Below, one piece after another: positions 1 to 7,731 of a stretch of 64,000 bases of DNA. A program made the translations under genes and the position numbers. Every line of letters starts with the position of its first letter. The stretch's first letter is position 1. The notes under the pieces were generated by a model that ran no database searches, was not told the origin of the DNA, and saw only the letters and a program-made list of their open reading frames with translations. Origin of the DNA: Acidobacteriota bacterium (GTDB taxonomy: Bacteria > Acidobacteriota > Blastocatellia > Pyrinomonadales > Pyrinomonadaceae); assembly GCA_016718135.1 (NCBI GenBank), contig JADKEF010000006.1, positions 62,001-126,000 of the forward strand. Reading direction: 5' to 3'.

Positions 1-204
1 CTTACCAATGCGTCCGCGGCCAGCCTGAATCAGCGAGCTATCGGCAACGAAGCTGCGGTCACCACACTCAGACAGAAATATGTGCCGTTGGTTGGAAAGG
101 TTTTACCTGGAAAAAAGGCTGCTTTGTTCTTTCAGATAGAGAAACGCCTTGGTCTCCTTATCGACCTTCAACTGGCGTCAGAGATTCCGCTAGTGATCCA
201 GTGA
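1..204 (+). CDS. 3' end of a small exported-type hypothetical protein (5' cut by window)
   Basis: An open frame runs from the first base to a TGA at 202-204, giving the last 67 residues of a protein. The visible part is helical and charged. Its end (GKVLPGKKAALFFQIEKRL, then a hydrophobic IPLVIQ terminus) resembles the C-terminus of small periplasmic helical proteins often found beside outer-membrane genes. The start and any signal peptide lie outside the window. It precedes the outer-membrane gene at 263 in the same direction and may share its transcript. Family assignment is tentative. Confidence 0.55.
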   Translation, partial: LTNASAASLNQRAIGNEAAVTTLRQKYVPLVGKVLPGKKAALFFQIEKRLGLLIDLQLASEIPLVIQ

Positions 205-262
205 CACATTGACAGGCGGCTGAGATTGAGGGCTGATTATCCGAATGGAGGCTGCGAGAACG

Positions 263-979
263 ATGACCATTGTAATTGGAAAGCTCATTTTACTCGTGGC
301 CTGCCTTCTCTTCTTTGCTCCGACATTTCTCTGGGCTCAGGATTCCAGCACGGTAACCGAACTCGACCCCTCGATCGCAGTAGCGGTCGATCTGCCGAAA
401 CGCTTCCGATTTGACCTGTATGCAGGCAAGGAAAAGAGCGATGAGCTAGCGTCGGCGAGGGCCAAGATAGGACTTGGGGTCAGCTTTCGCGTAAAGCCGA
501 TATTTAAGAGGCTACTGGATGCTGCGGACTCCGATAAGCAGCATCTTCTGGTTGTGGGCGCCATTTACGAATATTCGAGGGCTTCGGAAGAGGACACTAC
601 AAGTATCGAGCACAGACTGATGCTTGATGCGACACTCCGCTACGATCTGCCAAAGAAGCTACTGTTGAGTAATCGAAATCGTTTTGAGTTCCGGTGGGTC
701 AACGGCGACTATCACCTTCGTTATCGTAATCGTCCGGCACTCGAACGTTCGTTCAAGCTATACAAGCGAAACATTACGCCGTATGTAGCCTCTGAACTAT
801 TCTGGGATCAAAGATACAAAAAGTTGAACATCTACAAATTTACTAACGGTGTTCAGATACCGGTCTTCCGCCGAACATCGGTCGAGTTTTTTTACGAGCG
901 GCAGTATTGCTCTACTTGCGCTACACAAGACACGAACATATTTGGCTTGAACTTGAACTTCTACTTCCACAAGAAGTAA
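263..979 (+). CDS. DUF2490-like outer-membrane beta-barrel protein
   Basis: Exported protein of about 238 residues. A signal peptide (hydrophobic run ending FLWAQ) is followed by alternating amphipathic strands rich in Arg/Tyr/Phe and a C-terminal aromatic strand ending FYFHKK, the pattern of small barrels of the DUF2490 type. An ATG at 245 is in frame. I prefer the ATG at 263 because GGAGG at 247-251 precedes it and because it begins the signal peptide directly. It is followed after 42 bases by a membrane protein and then another barrel, suggesting one envelope operon. The substrate is unknown. Confidence 0.7.
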   Translation: MTIVIGKLILLVACLLFFAPTFLWAQDSSTVTELDPSIAVAVDLPKRFRFDLYAGKEKSDELASARAKIGLGVSFRVKPIFKRLLDAADSDKQHLLVVGAIYEYSRASEEDTTSIEHRLMLDATLRYDLPKKLLLSNRNRFEFRWVNGDYHLRYRNRPALERSFKLYKRNITPYVASELFWDQRYKKLNIYKFTNGVQIPVFRRTSVEFFYERQYCSTCATQDTNIFGLNLNFYFHKK

Positions 980-1021
980 TAGATCCCATCGCCGGTTGGC
1001 AAGGCTAGCCAGGAGATTCGT

Positions 1022-1699
1022 ATGTCAGAACAATTGGCAAACGTTGAGTTTGCACACAAATTACATGAAAAAGGCAGCCATCAAAACGGGAGCAGCTTCC
1101 GATTGGAGATAGTTGAGGCCTTGCTTTTAGCGATCGTCGCTGTTGCGACGGCTTGGAGCGGATATCAATCCGCGAAATGGGATGGCCATTCAGCCGAAAG
1201 CTATGCTCAAGCAGCAGCGTACAGGATCGACGGTGATGAAGACTTGACTCGCGGCGGCCAAGAGCGGTTGCAAAACATTTCGACCTTTAATGCGTGGTTG
1301 TTGGCAAAAACGTCCGGTAATGTTCCAATGATGAAATTGCTTGAACGCAGGTTTACACCTGAATATTCCAAGGCCTTTCAGGAGTGGCTGCTTACCGATC
1401 CGTTCAATGATCCTAATGCCCAACCCGGGCCGTCGTTTGTCCCTGGTTATTCAACCCGGCTTATGCAGGAAGGTAGAGAGTTGAGGCTGCTTGCGGATGA
1501 AGCGTTTGAAAAAGGAAGGTCGTCGCGAGAGGTCGGCGAAGAATATGTACGGCTTACAGTTTTCCTTGCGACGGTATTGTTTCTAATAGCGATCTCGCAG
1601 CGTTTCAAACATCCGAAGGCCCAGATCGGGCTGTTGAGTGTCGCTGCGATCGCGACAGGCGTTGTCGTCTTGATGTTGATCTCCTATCCGCGGGCATAA
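1022..1699 (+). CDS. DUF4337-like inner-membrane protein
   Basis: 225 residues. The N-terminus is soluble, followed by one membrane helix at about residues 29-46, a central soluble part with helices, then two hydrophobic helices near the end (about 178-193 and 200-220). The layout resembles DUF4337 proteins, but the match is by overall architecture only. An AGGAG Shine-Dalgarno sequence lies 7 bases upstream of the ATG. It sits between two outer-membrane barrel genes with gaps of about 42 bases, so co-transcription is likely. No catalytic motif is visible. Confidence 0.65.
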   Translation: MSEQLANVEFAHKLHEKGSHQNGSSFRLEIVEALLLAIVAVATAWSGYQSAKWDGHSAESYAQAAAYRIDGDEDLTRGGQERLQNISTFNAWLLAKTSGNVPMMKLLERRFTPEYSKAFQEWLLTDPFNDPNAQPGPSFVPGYSTRLMQEGRELRLLADEAFEKGRSSREVGEEYVRLTVFLATVLFLIAISQRFKHPKAQIGLLSVAAIATGVVVLMLISYPRA

Positions 1700-1742
1700 C
1701 GCACGACTTTGGACCACGTCCTTGAAAGAGAAATAAGGGGAT

Positions 1743-2576
1743 ATGCGAAAAGCTATTTATGGTCAATTAAGATACCAGTCTAGTCTCCGCTGCCTAGCGG
1801 TGCTCGCTTTTCTTCTTTCTGCGACGTCTATTTATGCGCAAGAAACCAGCGGTTCGCCCACGCCGACACCGCCGCCGGCTCCCGTTGCACAGGTCGAAGA
1901 TGACCCAACCAAACCGATCGCATTTAGTATTCGAAACGAGCATAGGTTCTTAAGGAACGATGCCTGGGCAAATACGACGATATTTCGGTTCGATAAGGTG
2001 ACGCTCAGAAACGTAGGAAACAAGGGCGGAGCCAAAGGCCTGATCCTCCGGTTCGACATTCCCTTTAACACGCTTCACTCCGGCAATACGACCAAAGCCG
2101 GCCTCGGGGACCTCTACGCGCAGGCACTCTATATTCCAAAAGTCTCACGGAAATTCGCGCTCGCGGTCGGGAGCGGAGTTGTGTTGCCGACCGCAACAAA
2201 CGACGTCCTTGGCCGCGGAAAACTTATCTTTTCGCCCACCGTCATCCCCGTTTGGTACTTCTCTAATCGAAAGCGCTTTGCGCTCCTGCGAATACAGAAT
2301 TTCGTCTCGGTCGCCGGCAAGAGTGATAAGCCAGATATCAATTATTTCATTGCCGCCCCGGCAATCGTTCACCCGCTTGGCAAAGGTTGGTGGACAGTCG
2401 GTGACACTGAACTCAAGTGGGATTGGAAATCGAAACTGGGCAGTGGTATAACCGGTGTCCAGATCGGCCGAATGCTCAGAGGCAAATACGGAATGTGGAT
2501 AAAACCAGAAGTTCCCTGGGGCCCGGGTCGGGTGAGCGAATTCAACCTCAAATTCACAGTCTTTAAGGTTCGCTAG
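1743..2576 (+). CDS. Outer-membrane barrel, phenol-degradation MetA-like family
   Basis: 277 residues. The signal peptide ends near ATSIYAQ and is followed by a short Pro/Thr linker and a beta-barrel domain. It shares a recognisable core with the larger protein at 7732-8841: a FN/QP-type strand, then GLGDLYAQALYIPK, a GVVLPTATND segment, a VSVAGKS segment and a terminal aromatic strand. This family contains putative channels found next to aromatic catabolic genes. Third gene of the 263-2576 cluster. Transport specificity cannot be read from the sequence. Confidence 0.7.
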   Translation: MRKAIYGQLRYQSSLRCLAVLAFLLSATSIYAQETSGSPTPTPPPAPVAQVEDDPTKPIAFSIRNEHRFLRNDAWANTTIFRFDKVTLRNVGNKGGAKGLILRFDIPFNTLHSGNTTKAGLGDLYAQALYIPKVSRKFALAVGSGVVLPTATNDVLGRGKLIFSPTVIPVWYFSNRKRFALLRIQNFVSVAGKSDKPDINYFIAAPAIVHPLGKGWWTVGDTELKWDWKSKLGSGITGVQIGRMLRGKYGMWIKPEVPWGPGRVSEFNLKFTVFKVR

Positions 2577-2694
2577 ATCTCAACGAGTCAAGCTGAACTT
2601 CAGCGGGGAGATCCATAGGACCAGCACCAGAGCGAAGTATTTCCGTTCATCTCACGACGACCCGCCGTATTCGATTTATAAGCTTCAATCCACA

Positions 2695-3453
2695 TCACAA
2701 TAATCCATCGTCTTTGAGTTCGTAGATCAGATCCGAAATATGGGCCTTCTCGGTCTTAGCAAGAATATTCTTGCGATGCGTATCTACCGTATTGACGCTG
2801 ATAAATAGCTTGTCAGCGATCTCTACGCTGTTCAGCCCCTTCTCAATATGATCGAGGATCTCAAATTCGCGCGGAGAAAAATGATGACCGGTCATGAGCA
2901 GTTCACGGTCCGGAAATCTGAAATTAGCCAAGTCACTCCCAACATAGTGATGAAAGCCGATCGTTCGCTCCTTAAACCATTGTAGGTCCGTTAGAACCAC
3001 CAGAACATAGACCGTTTCATAAGGCAGGCGGGAATAAAATACGTAGCTCTGAAAGAGCACTTCACGGTATTTTCCCTTGGGGGTTCGCATCTTCATATTC
3101 ACCGACAATAATGAAGCTCCGCCCTTCGCATCAAGAAGCTCATTTGCCATGTGCAGTAATTTGGCCCAGCCATTGGTGTTACGATGAACCTCCGCAGGGT
3201 GGACGGCTTGAAGATTGTCGTAAGGGGTAAGCTTAGCCGGATCAACTCCGATCATCTCGATACTTCGCTCACTGGCAAGCAAGATCCTGCCCTGAAAAAG
3301 GTCTCCGACAAAGAAATACTGATCGTTCCGCTCTGTAAAATGTTCAAGTTCCTGCATTAGTGCGCAGCTTCGGTCAACACCTCTGAATCCAAACGGAGCA
3401 TAAGCGGCGATAAACCGGTGATACAGATCGTATTTCGGGTTGCCGCATCTCAT
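2695..3453 (-). CDS. LuxR-type HTH transcriptional regulator with PAS-like sensor domain
   Basis: 252 residues. Residues 1-180 form a PAS-like sensory region (segments LEHFTERNDQYFFVGDLF and ERSIEMIGVDP). The C-terminal 60 residues are a LuxR/GerE HTH: FSPREFEILDHIEKGLNSVEIA, then the recognition helix around SVNTVDTHRKNIL. There is no receiver domain and no acyl-homoserine-lactone domain. The N-terminal half is reminiscent of orphan PAS-LuxR regulators common in Bacteroidota (recollection, not searched). A CTG(N10)CAG palindrome lies 36 bases upstream of its start, in the divergent gap with the sulfur-gene cluster. It is therefore a prime candidate to bind that motif and control itself. Confidence 0.8.
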   Translation of the reverse strand: MRCGNPKYDLYHRFIAAYAPFGFRGVDRSCALMQELEHFTERNDQYFFVGDLFQGRILLASERSIEMIGVDPAKLTPYDNLQAVHPAEVHRNTNGWAKLLHMANELLDAKGGASLLSVNMKMRTPKGKYREVLFQSYVFYSRLPYETVYVLVVLTDLQWFKERTIGFHHYVGSDLANFRFPDRELLMTGHHFSPREFEILDHIEKGLNSVEIADKLFISVNTVDTHRKNILAKTEKAHISDLIYELKDDGLL

Positions 3454-3489
3454 TCCCCAGATTTTATACGAGGTTGACCGACGCGTTAA

Positions 3490-3505
3490 CTGGCAAATCT
3501 GACAG
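3490..3505 (-). promoter_or_regulatory. CTG(N10)CAG palindrome, site 1
   Basis: Read on the minus strand this is ACCTGTCA (N4) TGCCAGTTA, one mismatch from the window consensus ACCTGTCA (N4) TGACAGTTAC. It lies 36 bases before the PAS-LuxR regulator and 146 bases before the plus-strand gene at 3652. The better-matching orientation points to the regulator, which suggests autoregulation. Confidence 0.6.
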
Positions 3506-3651
3506 GTACGACGCCAAACCCTACGGAAGGTTTCGGCGTGTTCGGTACCCCATCAAATATCGTCAGTTGTTGCTCAAAATACCCATTGATAGGTATTGAA
3601 ACGGATCAACCGGAAGCATATGCTGAGGGTAATTAGCAGGCAGATATTCAC

Positions 3652-4251
3652 TTGAAAATACAGGACCTGAATCGAGTCAGAGGAACACCTCTGATAGAGA
3701 TACAAAACAAAACTGTGGCGGAACTGAACGCAAAATTAATTAGAGATTATTTCGGAGGCCGCTGGAGCTGCACGACATACAAAAATGGTGAACTTGTTCG
3801 CGAGAATGCTGTCGACATCAAAGGGAGTCCTGAAAGGCCGGGCGGGATCGGAGAGATCGCGTTTGGGATACTCGCGCTCGGCTTCGCGTCTGTGGACGAA
3901 CATGACCAACTGGCCATTGCCGGTTGGCACAGCGACATAAACCGGTGGTGCGACAGGTGCTACAACGAAGCCGGCGGCTACAGCGAACACAGTTGGACTT
4001 CTCAAGGTGAGATCAATGGAGTCACTGTTTTATACGGCACCGTTCACGTTTGTGAGAAGGAAGGCGATGACCCTGCCGACTACATTGCGATGTGCGAACT
4101 GCTGGATCAGGACAATTTCAGGTACACCATTCAAAGCTACCAGAAAGGTATCGTTGAGATCGTCGCCAACAGAGTAACTACGGGCGAAGCGTTAGTCGAT
4201 ATTAGAGAAAATGATCGGTCTGCGAACGCCGGAGGATCGATCCAAAGGTGA
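3652..4251 (+). CDS. Hypothetical lipocalin-like soluble protein
   Basis: 199 residues, no signal peptide. The middle has an FGGRWSCTTYKNGELVREN strand pair, a GWHSDINRWCDRCYNE segment and a Cys-containing beta-rich core. This resembles small ligand-binding barrels of the nitrobindin/DUF1579 kind, but I do not recognise the family. The start is a TTG with a weak ribosome site, so the true start is uncertain. It is the first plus-strand gene after the divergent operator region and leads, with a 22-base gap, into rhodanese and the DszB-like gene. A role as an accessory or binding protein in that cluster is only an inference. Confidence 0.6.
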   Translation: MKIQDLNRVRGTPLIEIQNKTVAELNAKLIRDYFGGRWSCTTYKNGELVRENAVDIKGSPERPGGIGEIAFGILALGFASVDEHDQLAIAGWHSDINRWCDRCYNEAGGYSEHSWTSQGEINGVTVLYGTVHVCEKEGDDPADYIAMCELLDQDNFRYTIQSYQKGIVEIVANRVTTGEALVDIRENDRSANAGGSIQR

Positions 4252-4273
4252 GATCCAAATGAAGGAGTTGAAT

Positions 4274-4783
4274 ATGAACAAGTCTAGAAAGATACCAGAA
4301 GCAAAACAAACGACCTTGGGTAAGTACGTAACCTCAAGTGAGGCATACGATATGTGGAAGGCCGACCCGGATAAGACCTCTGTCCTCGACGTTCGAACGC
4401 CCGAGGAATACATCTTCGTCGGACACGCGGCTATGGCCCGAAATATTCCGCTTGTATTTATTAAGTATCAGTGGAATACGGAAAAGAACATTCCGGTAAT
4501 GGTGCCGAATCCAGATTTCATCGGCGAAGCGCAAAAGGTTTTCAAACCAAAAGACAAGATCTTCGTGACATGCCGTTCAGGCGACCGAAGTGCGATGGCC
4601 GTAAATGCTCTAGCCAAAGCCGGTTTCAAAAATGTTTACAACATCACCGACGGCTTTGAGGGTGACCTCGTAAAAGATCCGGCCAATGTCTTCAACGGGA
4701 AGCGAATGATCAACGGGTGGAAGAATTCGGCCCCATGGACCTATGACGCAAACCCCGGCCTTTTGTGGATTGCGAATAATTGA
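4274..4783 (+). CDS. Single-domain rhodanese (sulfurtransferase)
   Basis: 169 residues. A rhodanese domain includes LDVRTPEEY (residues 38-46) and the active-site loop CRSGDRS with nucleophilic Cys100, which in this family carries a persulfide and transfers sulfane sulfur to an acceptor. A longer insert (QWNTEKNIPVMVPNPDF) sits before the active site. The ATG at 4274 is chosen because AAGGAG at 4262-4267 gives six-base spacing; ATG 4259 is an alternative. There is no signal peptide, so it is cytosolic. It lies directly before the DszB-like desulfinase, and a second rhodanese follows two genes later, which points to handling of released sulfur. Confidence 0.88.
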   Translation: MNKSRKIPEAKQTTLGKYVTSSEAYDMWKADPDKTSVLDVRTPEEYIFVGHAAMARNIPLVFIKYQWNTEKNIPVMVPNPDFIGEAQKVFKPKDKIFVTCRSGDRSAMAVNALAKAGFKNVYNITDGFEGDLVKDPANVFNGKRMINGWKNSAPWTYDANPGLLWIANN

Positions 4784-4866
4784 AAAAGGTCAAGACTGAC
4801 CGGGCCTTATCTATAGAGCATCACCGCCGGTCTGGTGATCACGAGATAAAACGAAGGAGAAAAATC

Positions 4867-6069
4867 ATGACTGAAGCAGCAAAAAGTGTTATCAAAGAAA
4901 CTACATTCGAGAATACAGAACTAAACGTCGTTCCCTTGAACTGGAAAGAGGTGTACTACACCAACTGCCCGCTGGTCTCGGCGTCCAATGTGGATGAGGG
5001 ACTGGGCCTGACCAAGAAGGAGTATAAGAAAATCGGCGTAAAGTTTGCCTACATGCGCTCAACCCCTCTGAGCGACTGGTATCCGCACTACATCCACAAC
5101 CAGGAAAACCTCATCCGCTTTGGTGGGCTTTTCCCGCCCATCAACGTGCACGCGGATATCCGCCGGACCCGGCTTCTGGGCGTCACGCAGATGCCGGCCG
5201 AAGGCGGAGTAATGATGGTGCGTGCCAAGGACAACCTCTTCCGGATGGCCGATCTGAAGGGCAAGAAGATCGGCCTTTCGAAGAGCATGAACAAGATCAA
5301 GAACGATTGGTGGCGCATTCAGGAGCACCAGGGCATCGAGCTCATGCTTCGGATGAACGGCATGACCATGGACGACATCCAGCTCGTTGAGTTCCCCTAT
5401 GCGGACGACTGGTACAACCTGCCGGAAATGATGACAGCCACCATGGATCTCTCGATCGATCTGTGGCTGAAGCGCGACCACAAGCGCGACTTGGCCTTCC
5501 GTCCGTTGGAGACCGCGCTGGAAAACGGAACCATCGATGCGATGTACATGCAGACCAAGCCGCTCCAGCAGGTCTCCGAGGCGACGGGCAAGTTCGCAGC
5601 GATCGAAGACCTCTCCCGCTATCCGGACTGGCGCCTACAGGTGGCCAACATTCCCGCGGCCATTACGTGCACAGACGTCATGGCCAAGGAGCACCCCGAA
5701 CTTGCCGTCACGTTCATGAAGGGCATGATCCTGGCCGGTCGTTGGGGTAATGAGAACAAGCACGCCGCCGCGGAAATTCTCGACCAGCAGACCTTCTACC
5801 GCGACATCGAGCACACCTACCAGGGCATCAGGGACGTGGACCTTGTGCCCAACCTATCGCCCTTGAACCTGGCATCCGTTGAGATCGGCAAGAATTTCAT
5901 GTTGAGCCATGGCTACATCAAGAACGACTTCGATGTACACGAGTGGGCAGCACCGGAGTTCTTGGAACAGGCGGCGAGAGAGTTGCTGGAAGAGCGCTGG
6001 AAGAAGGAAACGACTTCAAAACTTCCTCAAACTGCCGGCACACTGGAATCAGGCGGGCGGATCGGGTAG
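4867..6069 (+). CDS. DszB-like sulfinate desulfinase (periplasmic-binding-protein fold)
   Basis: 400 residues. It resembles 2'-hydroxybiphenyl-2-sulfinate desulfinase DszB, a cytosolic enzyme with an SsuA/NMT1-type fold that removes sulfite from aromatic sulfinates. Collinear matches to remembered DszB: YTNCPLVS (DszB YSNCPV), RFGGLFPP (TRFGGEIPP), RTRLLGVTQ (RTRLLGIT), KKIGLSKS (RRIGVSAS) and HEWAAPEFL (DQWAAPEFL). The catalytic Cys27/His60/Arg70 of DszB align with Cys34, His74 and Arg84 at the same ten-residue His-Arg spacing. The start is the ATG after AAGGAG; an in-frame upstream extension to 4780 is unlikely. Third positions are visibly more GC-rich than in neighbouring genes, suggesting transfer. 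The substrate is unknown. Confidence 0.82.
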   Translation: MTEAAKSVIKETTFENTELNVVPLNWKEVYYTNCPLVSASNVDEGLGLTKKEYKKIGVKFAYMRSTPLSDWYPHYIHNQENLIRFGGLFPPINVHADIRRTRLLGVTQMPAEGGVMMVRAKDNLFRMADLKGKKIGLSKSMNKIKNDWWRIQEHQGIELMLRMNGMTMDDIQLVEFPYADDWYNLPEMMTATMDLSIDLWLKRDHKRDLAFRPLETALENGTIDAMYMQTKPLQQVSEATGKFAAIEDLSRYPDWRLQVANIPAAITCTDVMAKEHPELAVTFMKGMILAGRWGNENKHAAAEILDQQTFYRDIEHTYQGIRDVDLVPNLSPLNLASVEIGKNFMLSHGYIKNDFDVHEWAAPEFLEQAARELLEERWKKETTSKLPQTAGTLESGGRIG

Positions 6070-6118
6070 TAAGTGCGAGAACAGGGCGTTGGCGTCCTGT
6101 AAATAATGGGATAAACCC

Positions 6119-6142
6119 GGCTCGGGCCTAGAGGCCCGGGCC
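6119..6142 (+). other. GC-rich hairpin between desulfinase and crotonase genes
   Basis: Eleven-base arms GGCTCGGGCCT and AGGCCCGGGCC separated by two bases pair with one G-T wobble. No T-run follows, so it is not a classical terminator. It could be an mRNA-stabilising or attenuating hairpin, or a remnant of transferred flanking DNA. A further CGGTGA/TCACCG pair lies at about 6170-6213. Confidence 0.45.
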
Positions 6143-6232
6143 GGCCCCAAACGCATCAGTCAAAGGGGATCGGTGAGGGTGTGACTTGGCATCGCCAGGC
6201 TGAGCCGATCACCGGTTGCCATTGGAGGAAAG

Positions 6233-7102
6233 ATGAGTAAAGCAACAACCAAAATGACCGAAACAAGAATTAGCCGACTCGGTTACAGGAAACCTTTAGA
6301 TGTACCTGAGCCTGATCAACTGGTGCTGACCGAATACGTCTCCGAGAATCGGGTAGCGATAATCACCCTTAATCGGCCGCATGCTGACAATGCGGTCACG
6401 ACTGAATTAGCAGTTCAGCTGATCGAGGCACTCGAAACGATCGCAGCTCGACCGTCGGTGCGTGCGGCTATTCTCACGGGGGCTGGAGACCGTGCGTTCT
6501 GCGTCGGCGGTGATATGTACCAGCGCAAGGACATGACCAAGGAGCAATGGCTGCGACAGCGACAGGTCTTCGATCGCGTTCTTTACACCATCCGGCAGCT
6601 TCGCCGGCCGATCATTGCCGCTGTTCACGGAATGGCATATGGCGGAGGCTGTGAGATGGCTATAAGCACTGACTTTATAATCGCGTCGGACGATGCTGTG
6701 TTCTGTCAGCCCGAAGCTATTGCAGGGTTAAGTGCGGGCGGCGGCGGACCCGTTTTCCTGCCGAGAGTGCTATCGCCGGGCAAAGCAATGCAACTGCTGA
6801 TGACCAGCGACACGATCGATGCCCACGAGGCTTACCGACTCGGGATGGTAAATGAGATCCATCCTCGGGCGAACCTCATGAGCGCAACGCTGAGCATTGC
6901 GGAACGGATAGCCGACAACTCGCCAACTGCGGTACAGGCAGTCAAACGGGCCGTGAAGTTGGGGCAGGGTGAAACTGTCGAACAGGCAATTGAGATCATG
7001 ATGGACGAGCACTGGCGTTCAGTGGTACATCCGGATCGTCTCGAAGGGGGACGAGCGTTCGTTGAATTTCGCGAACCTGTATATCCCGATCCTGATTTTT
7101 AA
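6233..7102 (+). CDS. Enoyl-CoA hydratase/isomerase (crotonase) family protein
   Basis: 289 residues with an N-terminal extension of about 30. The crotonase core shows the two oxyanion-hole segments, AFCVGGD (residues 89-94) and HGMAYGGGCE (132-141). Glu141 and Glu161 (QPEA) sit where hydratases carry their catalytic glutamates, so hydration of an enoyl-CoA is possible. The GLSAGGGG segment is unusual compared with the common LGLIPGAGG. A GGAGG ribosome site precedes the ATG. Its place between the DszB-like enzyme and a second rhodanese suggests it processes a CoA-linked fragment of an organosulfur or aromatic substrate; this is inference. Confidence 0.85.
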   Translation: MSKATTKMTETRISRLGYRKPLDVPEPDQLVLTEYVSENRVAIITLNRPHADNAVTTELAVQLIEALETIAARPSVRAAILTGAGDRAFCVGGDMYQRKDMTKEQWLRQRQVFDRVLYTIRQLRRPIIAAVHGMAYGGGCEMAISTDFIIASDDAVFCQPEAIAGLSAGGGGPVFLPRVLSPGKAMQLLMTSDTIDAHEAYRLGMVNEIHPRANLMSATLSIAERIADNSPTAVQAVKRAVKLGQGETVEQAIEIMMDEHWRSVVHPDRLEGGRAFVEFREPVYPDPDF

Positions 7103-7160
7103 GAAGTGCAATGATACGTCCGATTCAAAGGTCGACGGACAGGAGACAAAGGAGGAAACC

Positions 7161-7508
7161 ATGGGACAAGCTGTAAAACAAGCTATTAAGAAAGTACTGT
7201 GTGGAAGCGGTGCGGAGTCGGTACTCCCGCCGGACGAAGTGGCGAAGTTGATCAAGGAAGGTGCGTTGATTCTTGACGTTAGAACCATGATGGAAGCTAA
7301 AAAGGGTATGGCGCGCGACTCCGTGAGCATTCCGCTTATAAGACTGAAGCGCCGCCTCCACGAACTTCCGCACGATAAGAATATCGTCACCTACTGCGGA
7401 ACCGGCGAACGTGCGGGGAAAGCAAGAGACATTTTGGAAGCCGCCGGTTTCAAGGCATTCAACGGTGGCGGCTATGAGGAGATCTTAAAGATCGTCGGAA
7501 CGAAATAA
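7161..7508 (+). CDS. Small rhodanese (sulfurtransferase)
   Basis: 115 residues, single rhodanese domain. ALILDVRTMMEAKKG marks the N-terminal part, and the active-site loop YCGTGERAGKA carries Cys79. GGAGG at 7151-7155 fixes the ATG at 7161; an upstream in-frame extension overlaps the crotonase gene and is rejected. It closes the sulfur cluster and is followed by a strong terminator, which supports a transcription unit running from about 3652 to 7508. It differs from the first rhodanese in length and loop sequence, so it is not a recent duplicate. Confidence 0.85.
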   Translation: MGQAVKQAIKKVLCGSGAESVLPPDEVAKLIKEGALILDVRTMMEAKKGMARDSVSIPLIRLKRRLHELPHDKNIVTYCGTGERAGKARDILEAAGFKAFNGGGYEEILKIVGTK

Positions 7509-7533
7509 GTCTCTCCGTTGCTACCCCGGGGTT

Positions 7534-7568
7534 GAGGCTTGCTGGAATCCGACAGCAAGCCTCTTTTT
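7534..7568 (+). terminator. Rho-independent terminator after the sulfur cluster
   Basis: Perfect 11-base stem GAGGCTTGCTG / CAGCAAGCCTC with an 8-base loop, followed by a run of five T. It ends the unit containing the desulfinase, crotonase and second rhodanese. Confidence 0.85.
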
Positions 7569-7600
7569 CACTCACCACTCCGTTTCCATGCCCCGAAAAC

Positions 7601-7616
7601 CTGTCATTTATGACAG
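7601..7616 (+). promoter_or_regulatory. CTG(N10)CAG palindrome, site 2
   Basis: ACCTGTCA (N4) TGACAGTTAC, a perfect dyad CTGTCA/TGACAG. It lies 115 bases before the outer-membrane gene at 7732 and just after the preceding terminator, where a promoter is expected. Confidence 0.7.
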
Positions 7617-7731
7617 TTACCCAAAGTTCGACGTCGATCCACTATTGACCTGAGGCATAGGTCCATGCAGCGTGCTGTAATCTAAGGACTCCATTTATCA
7701 CAAGTCAGATTCAGATCTGCGAGGAGACATT

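Noticed and set aside
4780..4866. Longer N-terminus for the desulfinase from the upstream start
   Set aside because: It overlaps the rhodanese stop and encodes a basic, low-quality extension, whereas AAGGAG directly precedes ATG 4867 and DszB starts near that point.
5059..5481. Minus-strand open frame of 140 codons
   Set aside because: Antisense to the desulfinase gene; high GC3 of that gene creates long shadow frames.
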